From the NCBI GenBank assembly GCA_964587815.1, contig CAZPMH010000002.1:97391-161390 (forward strand): a stretch of DNA of 64,000 nt, written 5' to 3'. A program made the translations under genes and the position numbers. Below the pieces are notes generated by a model. That model did no database searches. It was not told the origin of the DNA and saw nothing but the letters and a program-made list of their open reading frames with translations. Source of the stretch: UBA1672 sp964587815 (GTDB lineage Bacteria; Pseudomonadota; Alphaproteobacteria; Micavibrionales; Micavibrionaceae). The first letter of the stretch is position 1. Every line of letters begins with the position of its first letter. Below are positions 26,765-35,074 of this stretch, piece by piece.

Positions 26765-28543
26765 CTAAAAGGCCTGACCGATACTGATATAGAACTGATA
26801 GCTTTGATCGGTGTTCTCATCGCCTTGCAAGGGCACTCCGACATCAAAGCGCAGCGGGCCGAATCCTGTGTAGTAGCGTACACCTGCCCCCGCTCCGATT
26901 GCAATATCGTCAAAGCCGGGGAAGATCAGATCATCGACCTTACCCGCATCAACAAAAATTACACCGCCAAGCGTTTCTGTGACCTTAAATCGTGCTTCGT
27001 TTGAAATTTCGATGAGAGAGCGGCCGCCGACGGGGTCGCCATCTTCGAACGGGCCGATATCTTGAAAGCCAAAACCACGCACTGAGCCACCGCCGCCTGA
27101 ATAAAACCGTTCGGTTGCCGGCAAGCCTTCGGTGCTGTTGCCCAGAATCGTGCCAAATTTAAATCGTGACGCGAGAACGATATCGTCTTTGACCTCGAAG
27201 TAGGTTTGCACGCCTGCCTCGTTTTTGATGAAGGGGTCACTTTCGCCCAAGATATCGAAGGTCGGGCGCGCTTTGATAAAGGCAAGAAGTCCTTTTTTCG
27301 CATCTAGGGGCTTGTCGCGGCTGTCATAGTTCAGCGCGATAAAGGGTTTCAGAAGGCCGAATATTTCCTTATCGTCCTCGCCGTCTTCTTCGATTTGTTC
27401 GAATGACAGATCAAGCCCCGTGCTCCACGAATATTTTTTGCTGACATTTCTTTTTATCGACGCGCCAACATCTAACCCCAAACTGGTAAAGGCGTCATTC
27501 TCTTCTCTTGATAGCTCAGTGTAAAGGCTTAGCGATTGTTTAGGATGTAGGAAATACGGCTTGCTTAAATTTAAGCCCAAAGATTGCTCGAGCATAGATG
27601 CGCTGAGTTCGGCTGCTAATTTCTCGCCTGATCCGAAGTAGTTGCGGTGTTCCCAGCCCAGCGTTGTTCCGACACCTTCATCGGTATAGTAGCTTACACC
27701 CGCCTTTACGGTGCGGTGTTTGCGTTCTTGTAATTGTAAATCGACAGGCACGATATCGCGTTTCGCGGCATCATCGGGCAATTCAACAGCAACACTCTGG
27801 AATAAATTGGTTTGCAAAATCTGAGTGCGCATATCCTGAATTTTGTTTTGGTCAAAACAATTTCCCTCTTCCCATTTAGTGAGTTTTTTCAGGTATTTGT
27901 TTTTTACAGTTTTGTTTCCCGAAAATGTCAAATCACCGAATTTGGCGTCTTTGCTTTGTATGACCTCAAAATATATATCTGCTTTTTGGGTTTGTTGATT
28001 GAGAAAAACACGGTGGCGAATATCTGTTTCAACCGCGCAGTTTTTATCCTGAATGTCTTTGTATAGTTTACTTTGTGCGTTGAACACGGCATCAGCGTCG
28101 AGTGGGTCATTTGCCTTCAATTTTAAATCTTTGAGGCGTGGTTCGTGCGATTGCGGGGTAATTGTAATCGCACCGATGCGGGTGACGCTGCCCGGCTGTA
28201 TTCGGATGTTGCCGTATTTATATTCGACGTCAGCGTTGTAGTACCCCTTGGACTGCATTGCCTTATTCACGTTGGTGGCGATTATTTCCTGTGCGTAATC
28301 AAGGTCTTCTTCGCTTTCGACATCTTCAAATGTGTCGGTGATGATGGTTTCGACGAAGGTTTTGAGTTCTTCTTTTTTATCCAAGCCCTCCACTTCGATT
28401 TTAGGAATTTCAACCGTCTCTTTCTCATCCTTGTCTTTCCAGAACATCAGCGTATCGCCGACGTTTTTGACGCCACCGCTTGACGCACAGCCGGAGACCA
28501 TGATGCAGAAGCAAAGCAAGGATAAAAATTTACATAAGCGCAT
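26765..28543 (-). CDS. tamA: TamA-like BamA-family outer-membrane protein with lipoprotein signal
   Basis: Omp85-family protein of 592 residues with periplasmic POTRA domains (about residues 50-265) and a C-terminal 16-strand barrel (about 275-592) ending in the aromatic FYISIGQAF. The barrel contains the conserved VRGFGFQDIGP loop (VRGF motif). It pairs with TamB to assemble outer-membrane proteins. Its signal sequence ends in a canonical lipobox (VSGC, Cys19, followed by ASSGG), which predicts lipidation; classical TamA is not a lipoprotein. The frame and start are clear and the tamB gene follows directly. Confidence 0.9.
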   Translation of the reverse strand: MRLCKFLSLLCFCIMVSGCASSGGVKNVGDTLMFWKDKDEKETVEIPKIEVEGLDKKEELKTFVETIITDTFEDVESEEDLDYAQEIIATNVNKAMQSKGYYNADVEYKYGNIRIQPGSVTRIGAITITPQSHEPRLKDLKLKANDPLDADAVFNAQSKLYKDIQDKNCAVETDIRHRVFLNQQTQKADIYFEVIQSKDAKFGDLTFSGNKTVKNKYLKKLTKWEEGNCFDQNKIQDMRTQILQTNLFQSVAVELPDDAAKRDIVPVDLQLQERKHRTVKAGVSYYTDEGVGTTLGWEHRNYFGSGEKLAAELSASMLEQSLGLNLSKPYFLHPKQSLSLYTELSREENDAFTSLGLDVGASIKRNVSKKYSWSTGLDLSFEQIEEDGEDDKEIFGLLKPFIALNYDSRDKPLDAKKGLLAFIKARPTFDILGESDPFIKNEAGVQTYFEVKDDIVLASRFKFGTILGNSTEGLPATERFYSGGGGSVRGFGFQDIGPFEDGDPVGGRSLIEISNEARFKVTETLGGVIFVDAGKVDDLIFPGFDDIAIGAGAGVRYYTGFGPLRFDVGVPLQGDENTDQSYQFYISIGQAF

Positions 28544-28588
28544 GAGCGCACCCTACGATAGACGGGTGAAAATGAAAAGAATATTTGT

Positions 28589-29032
28589 TTAAATTGCGAA
28601 ATTCAGTATGGGGTTTTCCTGCACGGGAATTTTGCCTGAATTGCGCGCCTTTGTGCATAAATCCTTAAAGGTGGTTTGCCCCAGATTTTCAAGCCAAGTG
28701 TTGTAACCTTCTGTCAGGACTTCATCCAAAACGATATCATAGCCGAGGAATTCGTGCTTTTCGGGGACGATGCCTTCGATAAAAGCCTCAACCACATCGC
28801 GCAATGTGGTTTTTTCAGGATGCGCCATGTAATACCCGCCTTTTGCGCCTTTGACGGAGACGATAATATCAGCGCCTGATAAGCGTTGCAGAACGGGTTC
28901 AAGTGCGCGTTTATTCAAATTCGAATATTCCACGATGGCGCTGCCCGCAACGGGGAGGTCGTCATTGCCGTTATAGGCGATGAAGAAAGCGGCGTTCATC
29001 GCCAGATATACACGGTTCGAAATCATTTGCAT
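28589..29032 (-). CDS. Rrf2-family transcriptional regulator, likely of sulfate assimilation
   Basis: A 147-residue winged-helix regulator of the Rrf2 family (IscR, CymR, NsrR). The helix-turn-helix spans about residues 25-60, and the wing carries VKGAKGGYYMAHP. The three-cysteine cluster that binds Fe-S in IscR and NsrR is absent (a single Cys near 131), as in CymR-type regulators. It is divergent from cysG-cysH-cysJ-cysI, which suggests it controls that operon. Two candidate start codons (29032 and 29026) are two codons apart; the sequence does not decide between them. A ligand or protein partner is unknown. Confidence 0.85.
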   Translation of the reverse strand: MQMISNRVYLAMNAAFFIAYNGNDDLPVAGSAIVEYSNLNKRALEPVLQRLSGADIIVSVKGAKGGYYMAHPEKTTLRDVVEAFIEGIVPEKHEFLGYDIVLDEVLTEGYNTWLENLGQTTFKDLCTKARNSGKIPVQENPILNFAI

Positions 29033-29059
29033 CAGAACATAATACGCAAAAAATATGTA

Positions 29060-29107
29060 TTTACAAGTGAAAAATGTTCTTTTATAGTCCGATGTGACTA
29101 ATATTAG
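29060..29107 (+). promoter_or_regulatory. Promoter of the cysG-H-J-I operon with palindromic operator candidate
   Basis: TTTACA (29060-29065) and TATAGT (29083-29088) are 17 bases apart, a good sigma-70 arrangement. Ten bases downstream lies the perfect palindrome CTAATATTAG (29098-29107), close to the expected transcription start and before the cysG ATG at 29121. It is a reasonable site for the divergent Rrf2 regulator. Confidence 0.55.
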
Positions 29108-29120
29108 GGTTTATTTATAG

Positions 29121-30590
29121 ATGGGTTTCACACCACTCTTTCTCGATTCTGAAAAACACGGTGCCATTTTGGTGGTTGGCGGCGGTGAAATTGCGGCTGC
29201 AAAAACCGAAGCGCTGGCCAGTGTCGGCGCGCGGGTGGATATTGTCGCGGAAGAGATTAGTGAGGCGGTGACCCTGCTCTGTGAAAAACATGGATTTGAT
29301 GCGCGCGTTGATAAATACCGCAAGAAATATCTTAAAGGGCGCAATATCGTTGTTGCGGCCACTGACGATGATGCGGTGAATCAATGTATTGCGGCAGATT
29401 GTCGTAAGCGCGGCATTTTGGTGAATGTGGTGGATAATCCGCCGTTATGTGATTTTATTTTCCCTGCCCTTATTCGGCGTGGGCCGTTGCAGATTGCGGT
29501 TTCCTCCTCCGGTGTATCGCCTGTGCTGGCGCGGATGGTCAAGCATGCGATTGAGAAAGTCGTTCCGATCAGCTTTACGAATCTTATCCATTTTATGGGC
29601 GATAAGAAGGCGATTTTACGGGAACGTTTGAGCAAAATTCAACCGCGGCGTTTGGTTGGGGAAGATATTTATCACGGGCCGATCGCGGAAGAAGTGCTGG
29701 AAGGTAACCGCGCTAAGGCTGATGCGCTGTTTGAAGATTTGCTGGAGGCTTATCCGAATCGTAAACAAGCCGCGCTCTATCTGGTTGGTGCGGGACCAGG
29801 TAACCCTGATCTATTGACGATTAAGGCTATTCGTTTGATTTCAAAGGCGGATATTATTTTGTATGACCGTCTCGTCTCCCCTGACATTATTGCGCAATAT
29901 GGCCGTAAGGATGCGGAAAAGGTTCTGGTCGGTAAGACGCGTGATCATCATCATAAAACGCAGGAAGAAATTGACGCGATGATTAAGGATCACTTGGAAT
30001 CGGGCGATGTGGTGGTGCGCCTCAAAGGTGGAGACCCGGGCATTTACGCGCATGGCGCGGAGGAAATTGCGATTGCCAAAGATGTTGGCGTGCCCTATCA
30101 AATTGTGCCGGGGATTAGCGCGGCGAACGGGTGCGCGGCCTATGCGGGCATTCCGCTGACCGAACGTGGCGGAGCGTTGTCTGTGCGGTTTATCACGCTT
30201 TATAAATCGATGTTACAAGATGATGATTTCTGGGAATCTATTCGGCGCGCGCGCAATGAAACCTTCGTGTTTTACATGAGCACGCCGCATTATACGATGC
30301 TCTGTGACAAATTGGTCGCGCTTGGTTTTCCGAAAGATTACCCGCTTGTGGCGATTGAACAAGGCACGACTGAATTTCATCGGGAATATCCGTCAACGAT
30401 TGGGAGTTTTGCGGAGGATTGGGATCCTGCGACATTTGCCTCCCCTTGCCTGCTGATTGTTGGTGAGGTGACACGGTGGGCGAAGCAAAATCAATGGAAG
30501 GATGCGCCACAGGTTAACGGCACATATTTTGACCCGTTGCCTGAGAAAACCGCAGAAAAAACAAATGATAAGGAGAAGAGCGTTGCTTGA
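29121..30590 (+). CDS. cysG: Siroheme synthase (trifunctional CysG)
   Basis: Fusion of 489 residues. The N-terminal part (about 1-210) is the Met8-like NAD-dependent precorrin-2 dehydrogenase and ferrochelatase, with VVGGGEIAAAK binding NAD. The C-terminal part (about 215-470) is uroporphyrinogen III methyltransferase, with VGAGPGNPDLLT, VRLKGGDPGIYAHGAEE and VPGISAANGCAAYAGIPLT. It makes the siroheme of sulfite reductase, which is encoded three genes downstream. After the PLT motif the usual His-Arg is Glu-Arg, and the tail is more divergent than in enterobacterial CysG. The end overlaps cysH by eight bases. Confidence 0.93.
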   Translation: MGFTPLFLDSEKHGAILVVGGGEIAAAKTEALASVGARVDIVAEEISEAVTLLCEKHGFDARVDKYRKKYLKGRNIVVAATDDDAVNQCIAADCRKRGILVNVVDNPPLCDFIFPALIRRGPLQIAVSSSGVSPVLARMVKHAIEKVVPISFTNLIHFMGDKKAILRERLSKIQPRRLVGEDIYHGPIAEEVLEGNRAKADALFEDLLEAYPNRKQAALYLVGAGPGNPDLLTIKAIRLISKADIILYDRLVSPDIIAQYGRKDAEKVLVGKTRDHHHKTQEEIDAMIKDHLESGDVVVRLKGGDPGIYAHGAEEIAIAKDVGVPYQIVPGISAANGCAAYAGIPLTERGGALSVRFITLYKSMLQDDDFWESIRRARNETFVFYMSTPHYTMLCDKLVALGFPKDYPLVAIEQGTTEFHREYPSTIGSFAEDWDPATFASPCLLIVGEVTRWAKQNQWKDAPQVNGTYFDPLPEKTAEKTNDKEKSVA

Positions 30591-31323
30591 TTTGGCTTTG
30601 GAAAAATTAGCGCCGCTTGATTGGGCGGAACGGCTGGATGCGTTATGCGCGGCGTTTCCTGATCAAACAATCGTCTTTTCGACGAGCCTTAGTTATGAAG
30701 ATCAGGTGATTACGCATCTGATCGCGGAAAAAGATTTGCCGATCAAGATTTTTACGCTTGATACGGGACGGTTGTTTGAAGAAACGCACAAGGTCGCGCA
30801 GGAGACGCGCGCGAAGTATACGAATATCACCATCGAAACCTACTACCCTGATGCGATATCAGCGCAGGATTTGGTGCGTAACCAAGGGATTAACGGCTTT
30901 TTCGATAGTGTTGAGAACCGCAAAAATTGTTGTGGCGTGCGTAAAGTTGAACCTCTCAATCGTGCTTTAGAGGGCGCTGATATTTGGATTAGCGGCCTTC
31001 GTCGCGCGCATTCTGATAATCGTGGCGATTTGGCGATAGCCGAGATGGACGGCGGGCGCAATATTCTTAAGGTTTATCCGTTGATTGATGTTGAGGAAGC
31101 GCCGCTGAAAGACTATATTCGCGAACATGATGTGCCGTATAACATCTTGCATGATCAGGGCTTCCCGTCCATTGGCTGTGCGCCTTGTACGCGCGCGGTC
31201 GCGGCGGGCGAGGATATGCGCGCAGGTCGCTGGTGGTGGGAACAGGATGCTAATGACGGTGATGGGGCACAGGAGTGCGGGCTTCATATGGTAGACGGGA
31301 AATTGGTACGGGTTAAACAATAA
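30583..31323 (+). CDS. cysH: Phospho-/adenylylsulfate reductase, iron-sulfur type
   Basis: Cytoplasmic enzyme that reduces activated sulfate (APS, and perhaps PAPS) to sulfite with thioredoxin. The nucleotide-binding loop is in FSTSLSYEDQ. The four cysteines of the [4Fe-4S] cluster are present in NCCGVRK and GCAPCTR, which marks the APS-using branch, and the catalytic Cys is in ECGLH near the C-terminus. The start is best placed at the TTG at 30583, because AAGGAGA lies seven bases upstream; this overlaps the cysG end by eight bases. The ATG at 30565 is an alternative but lacks a ribosome site. Product length is 246 residues. Confidence 0.9.
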   Translation: MLDLALEKLAPLDWAERLDALCAAFPDQTIVFSTSLSYEDQVITHLIAEKDLPIKIFTLDTGRLFEETHKVAQETRAKYTNITIETYYPDAISAQDLVRNQGINGFFDSVENRKNCCGVRKVEPLNRALEGADIWISGLRRAHSDNRGDLAIAEMDGGRNILKVYPLIDVEEAPLKDYIREHDVPYNILHDQGFPSIGCAPCTRAVAAGEDMRAGRWWWEQDANDGDGAQECGLHMVDGKLVRVKQ

Positions 31324-31325
31324 AA

Positions 31326-31350
31326 CCTAACCTGCGTAAACTTGGTTAGG
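31326..31350. repeat. Dispersed hairpin element, copy 1
   Basis: CCTAACC (31326-31332) pairs perfectly with GGTTAGG (31344-31350) around the 11-base loop TGCGTAAACTT. A near-identical element with compensatory stem changes lies at 46490-46514. No T-run follows, so a simple terminator is unlikely. It sits in the 70-base gap between cysH and cysJ. Confidence 0.65.
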
Positions 31351-31393
31351 GAGTACAAAATCGAAATAACAAAAACGGACGTTTTGAAATAAG

Positions 31394-32878
31394 ATGATTA
31401 CAAAAGACCAGCAAAAATTATTGGATCAACTTTTAGCCTCGGCAAGCCATGAGCAGAAAATCTGGCTGGCGGGGTATATGCAAGGGCAAGTCGGGAGCCT
31501 TGAAGGGGCGGCTGTGCAAGCTGCGCCCGCCGTTGAAAAGCCACCTGTGATGATTTATTTCGCGACGGAAACGGGTAACTCCAAAGGTTTGTCACTACAA
31601 ATGATGAAGGCGATCAAGGGCGCGGGCTATAAGGTGAAAAATTCACCCGTGAACCGATTGAAAGCCGCGGACATTGATACGAACACATTATGTATCTTCA
31701 TTGCCAGTACGCATGGTGAAGGTGATCCGCCGGAGAGTGCCGTTCCGTTTTTCGAGGATGTTAAAGCCGCCAGCGATGGCTTGTTGAGCGGATTAAATTA
31801 TGCCGTCGCGGGTTTGGGCGATTCGTCTTACGATATTTTCTGTGGTGCGGCGACCGATTTGGATAAAGAGTTGGAACGCCTTGGCGGTAAGAAATTCCAT
31901 GAGAACGCTTTGTTCGATGTGGATTATGCCGCGCATACCCCTGCCTGGATTGAGGCGACCGTAAAGGCGATGGATGATCTGGTCGGGGCGAAGGCTCCGA
32001 TCGCGCCGCCTTCTGTCGCATCCGTTGAAGAACAAATTGTGCGTACAGGAAAGGGCTACACTCGGCTTGAGCCTGTTAAGGGCACAGTGACGAGCATTGT
32101 AAATTTGAATGATATCGATTCGAATAAAGAGACGTATCACATCGAAATCGAATATGAGGATGACATCATCTACTCCTGCGGCGATGCGGCGGGGATTATG
32201 GTGCCTGATGATAAGAATAACGGCGATAAGGCGCCGCGGCTTTATTCGATAGCCTCCTCCCCATCTTATCATGAGGGCGAAGTGCATTTGACCGTTGCGC
32301 TGGCGACCTACAAAAAAGAAGACGGATCAACGGGATACGGCATTTATTCGAAATATCTTGCGGATTTGAAAGAAGGTGATGAGGTGGAGTTTTACATTCA
32401 CCAAAATCAGATTTTCAATCTTGCGCCTGATGATACGGATATGATTATGATCGGCCCGGGCACTGGTGTTGCGCCGTTTCGATCATTCGTTTACGAGCGT
32501 TCTGACCGCGCGGCGTCGGGGCGGAACTGGCTGTTTTTTGGCGATCAGCACATGCATTGCGATTTTCTGTATCAGGCAGAATGGCAAGAGCATCTTGCGA
32601 CCGAGGAGTTAGCCCGCATTGATCTCGCCTTCTCTCGTGATCAGGATCATAAAATTTATGTGCAGGATAAAATGCGCGAAAATGCCAAAGATCTGGTAGA
32701 GTGGATTGATGGTGGCGCAACGCTGTATGTGTGTGGCGATAAGGAGCGGATGAGCAAGGATGTTGATGCCGCGCTGATTGAAATTATCGCCTCTGAAAAA
32801 TCGTTCACGCAGGACGAGGCCGCAGACTTTGTGGCTGATTTGGAAGAAAATGACCGCTATTTGAAGGATGTCTATTAA
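31394..32878 (+). CDS. cysJ: Sulfite reductase flavoprotein alpha subunit, short form
   Basis: Diflavin reductase of 494 residues that passes electrons from NADPH to the CysI haemoprotein. A flavodoxin domain (about residues 52-200; IYFATETGNSKG, ASTHGEGDPP) binds FMN. The ferredoxin-reductase-like part starts near 225: PRLYSIASS (FAD), IGPGTGVAPFRSF and CGDKERMSKDV (NADPH), with the standard DVY C-terminus. The roughly 100-residue connecting domain that lies between GDALG and PRLYS in E. coli CysJ is missing: only about 16 residues join the two. The reading frame is intact and the partner gene cysI overlaps its stop (TAATG), so the protein is very likely functional. Confidence 0.92.
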   Translation: MITKDQQKLLDQLLASASHEQKIWLAGYMQGQVGSLEGAAVQAAPAVEKPPVMIYFATETGNSKGLSLQMMKAIKGAGYKVKNSPVNRLKAADIDTNTLCIFIASTHGEGDPPESAVPFFEDVKAASDGLLSGLNYAVAGLGDSSYDIFCGAATDLDKELERLGGKKFHENALFDVDYAAHTPAWIEATVKAMDDLVGAKAPIAPPSVASVEEQIVRTGKGYTRLEPVKGTVTSIVNLNDIDSNKETYHIEIEYEDDIIYSCGDAAGIMVPDDKNNGDKAPRLYSIASSPSYHEGEVHLTVALATYKKEDGSTGYGIYSKYLADLKEGDEVEFYIHQNQIFNLAPDDTDMIMIGPGTGVAPFRSFVYERSDRAASGRNWLFFGDQHMHCDFLYQAEWQEHLATEELARIDLAFSRDQDHKIYVQDKMRENAKDLVEWIDGGATLYVCGDKERMSKDVDAALIEIIASEKSFTQDEAADFVADLEENDRYLKDVY

Positions 32879-34554
32879 TGAGTGATGAATTGAACAAACC
32901 AGAGAACCTTTCTGAAGTTGAAGGATTTAAGACAGGCAGTAAGGGCTTGCGCGGTGATCTGGGCGAGCAAATGGATAATCGTGTGACGGGCAATGTCACC
33001 GAATACGGCAAGCAGATGATCAAATTTCACGGTTCCTACATTCAGGATAACCGTGACCGCAGGCAGGAGCGCGAAGATAAGAAGTTGGAATGGGCGTATT
33101 CCTTTATGATTCGCCTGCGCATTCCGGGCGGTGATGTAACCGCAGAGCAATGGCTTGGCTTGCAGGACAGCTGTGACACCAAGGCGAGCGGCGTTATTAA
33201 GATTACCACGCGCCAGACGGTTCAGTTCCACGGTGTGGTCAAGGCGCGGATGAAGCCGACAATGAAAGATTTTGATGCGCTCGGGCTGGATGCGATTTCG
33301 GCGTGTGGTGATGTGAACCGTAATGTGATGTCGATTGCGAATCCCGCGATTGCGCCGTTTCATGAGGAAGTGCATGAGTACGCCACCAAGATCAGCGAGC
33401 ATTTATTGCCGAAGACGCGCGCTTATCAGGAAGTATGGTTGGATGGTGAGAAATTACCGCACGATCGTGAGGCTGAGGAAGACCCGCTTTATAAGGATAA
33501 TTATCTGCCGCGGAAATTTAAAATCGCGATTGCGATTCCCCCGCTGAATGATGTTGATGTGTTTATGAACGATATCGGCCTGATTGCGGTTGGTGACGGT
33601 GACACGTTTGAAGGCTTTAACGTTTCCATCGGTGGCGGATTAGGCGCAACGCATGGGAATCCTGACACTTATCCGCGGCGTGGTGATCTGATTGGGTTCA
33701 TTCCAAAGGATAAAGCTCTGGACGCGTGTTGGCAGATTGCGGCGGTACAGCGCGATAATGGAAACCGCGAGAAGCGAAACTTGGCGCGTTTGAAATATAC
33801 GATTGACCGCATGGGCGTTGATAACTTCGTTGCGGAAGTTGAAAAACGTTTGGGCTACAAATTTGATCCTGTGCGCGAGGTTCCGGCGTTTGAAACGCGC
33901 GGAGATGCGTTTGGCTGGGTTAAAGATCATAAAAACCAGTGGTATTACACCGCCTTTGTTGAGAGCGGGCGCGTGATTGATGAGGATGGCTATAACATCA
34001 AATCTGCCTTGGTTGAACTGGCGCAGGCTGATATTTGTGGTTTCCGTTTTACGGGCAACCAGAACATTATGATGACGTTTGTCGCGGAGGAAAATAAAGC
34101 CACGGTCGAAGAGATTTTGGCCAAGCACGGCATTACGATTGAGGCGATGAATCCAACGCGGCGTGAGGCGATGGCTTGTGTTGCTTTACCAACCTGCCCT
34201 CTTGCGCTTGCGGAAGGTCAACGCTATTTGCCCGAATTTGTGACCAAGGTTGAGGCGCTGCAGGAAAAGCACGGGCTGATTGATACACCGATCACAACGC
34301 GTATCACCGGATGCCCGAACGGGTGCGGGCGATCATACGCCGCGGAAATCGGGCTTGTCGGCAAAAATCCGGGTAAATATGTTCTGCGATTGGCGGGAGA
34401 TTATGAGGGTGAACGGCTTAATCAGGTTTATCTGGAAGAGGCCGATGAAACAGAGATTCTATCCACGCTTGATGAATTACTCGGTAAATATGCGAATGAC
34501 CGCGAAGATGGCGAGCGCTTTGGCGATTACGCCCAGCGGACATTGTTTGCATAA
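32878..34554 (+). CDS. cysI: Sulfite reductase haemoprotein beta subunit
   Basis: Siroheme and [4Fe-4S] enzyme of 558 residues that reduces sulfite to sulfide with six electrons. The two-fold repeated ferredoxin-like and haemoprotein domains are present, including the RQTVQFHG substrate-site segment. The four cluster ligands lie in MACVALPTCPLALAEGQRY (Cys-x5-Cys) and CPNGCGRS (Cys-x3-Cys). It begins in the stop codon of cysJ (TAATG), so the two subunits are translationally coupled. It closes the cysG-H-J-I operon; the following small gene has its own ribosome site. Confidence 0.94.
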   Translation: MSDELNKPENLSEVEGFKTGSKGLRGDLGEQMDNRVTGNVTEYGKQMIKFHGSYIQDNRDRRQEREDKKLEWAYSFMIRLRIPGGDVTAEQWLGLQDSCDTKASGVIKITTRQTVQFHGVVKARMKPTMKDFDALGLDAISACGDVNRNVMSIANPAIAPFHEEVHEYATKISEHLLPKTRAYQEVWLDGEKLPHDREAEEDPLYKDNYLPRKFKIAIAIPPLNDVDVFMNDIGLIAVGDGDTFEGFNVSIGGGLGATHGNPDTYPRRGDLIGFIPKDKALDACWQIAAVQRDNGNREKRNLARLKYTIDRMGVDNFVAEVEKRLGYKFDPVREVPAFETRGDAFGWVKDHKNQWYYTAFVESGRVIDEDGYNIKSALVELAQADICGFRFTGNQNIMMTFVAEENKATVEEILAKHGITIEAMNPTRREAMACVALPTCPLALAEGQRYLPEFVTKVEALQEKHGLIDTPITTRITGCPNGCGRSYAAEIGLVGKNPGKYVLRLAGDYEGERLNQVYLEEADETEILSTLDELLGKYANDREDGERFGDYAQRTLFA

Positions 34555-34609
34555 TTTTCATTTTTCCCTTATAAACTTAGTTAAATAAGTAAAAACAGGT
34601 GAGATTATT

Positions 34610-34981
34610 ATGGGTATTATGAAATTTTTCCAAGATGGCGTCGATAAAATCCACAACACGCTTTTGTCGGATGGGTATTTGCACAAGGCTGCGAAGCGTT
34701 ATCAGGCTGCTGAACGCGGTGCAGATTATGCCGAATATAGCACAGAAGAAAATGCGTTTGACCCTACCAGTGAAGAGGGGTTGGCAAAGGTTGAGGCCGC
34801 TGCGCGTAGTCTGATTATTTGTGCTGAAAATTATGATAACGGGCATGACCCTGAAATTCAGAGTGCTGCAGACCTGCTCCAGAGAGATTACGGCATTAAC
34901 CTTGAAGACGTTATCGCTGAATTCGACACAGATTACGGTTCAGATGCGGATAATGATTACGGCGACGCTGCGCCAGCGTAA
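34610..34981 (+). CDS. Unknown small acidic protein, 123 residues
   Basis: Not recognised. It has a good ribosome site (AGGTGAG, nine bases before ATG). The N-terminus (MGIMKFFQDGVDKIHNTLL) is amphipathic, the central part is alanine-rich and helical, and the C-terminus is very acidic (FDTDYGSDADNDYGDAA). No signal peptide or membrane helix is evident, so it is probably cytoplasmic. It is 55 bases downstream of cysI on the same strand and could be the last member of that operon, but nothing in its sequence links it to sulfur. Confidence 0.6.
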   Translation: MGIMKFFQDGVDKIHNTLLSDGYLHKAAKRYQAAERGADYAEYSTEENAFDPTSEEGLAKVEAAARSLIICAENYDNGHDPEIQSAADLLQRDYGINLEDVIAEFDTDYGSDADNDYGDAAPA

Positions 34982-35008
34982 TTTTACGCCTAAAGCCGTC
35001 AAGTTTCA

Positions 35009-35064
35009 TTGACATGTGAGTGTATATATTTACTGTCGTTGTTATAGTTTTAACAGCAACGACA
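35009..35064 (+). promoter_or_regulatory. Promoter and dyad in front of MTA phosphorylase
   Basis: A perfect TTGACA lies at 35009-35014, with TACTGT (35031-35036) 16 bases on as a weak -10. An eight-base perfect dyad, TGTCGTTG (35034-35041) and CAACGACA (35057-35064), begins at the -10 and reaches to ten bases before the ATG. It could be an operator or a 5' mRNA hairpin. I see no known SAM riboswitch fold. Confidence 0.4.
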
Positions 35065-35074
35065 TAGGTGTTTT

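Noticed and set aside
34565..34595. TAAACTTAGTT between cysI and the small acidic gene considered as a third copy of the dispersed hairpin
   Set aside because: The loop text is only partly similar and the flanking bases cannot form the seven-base-pair stem.
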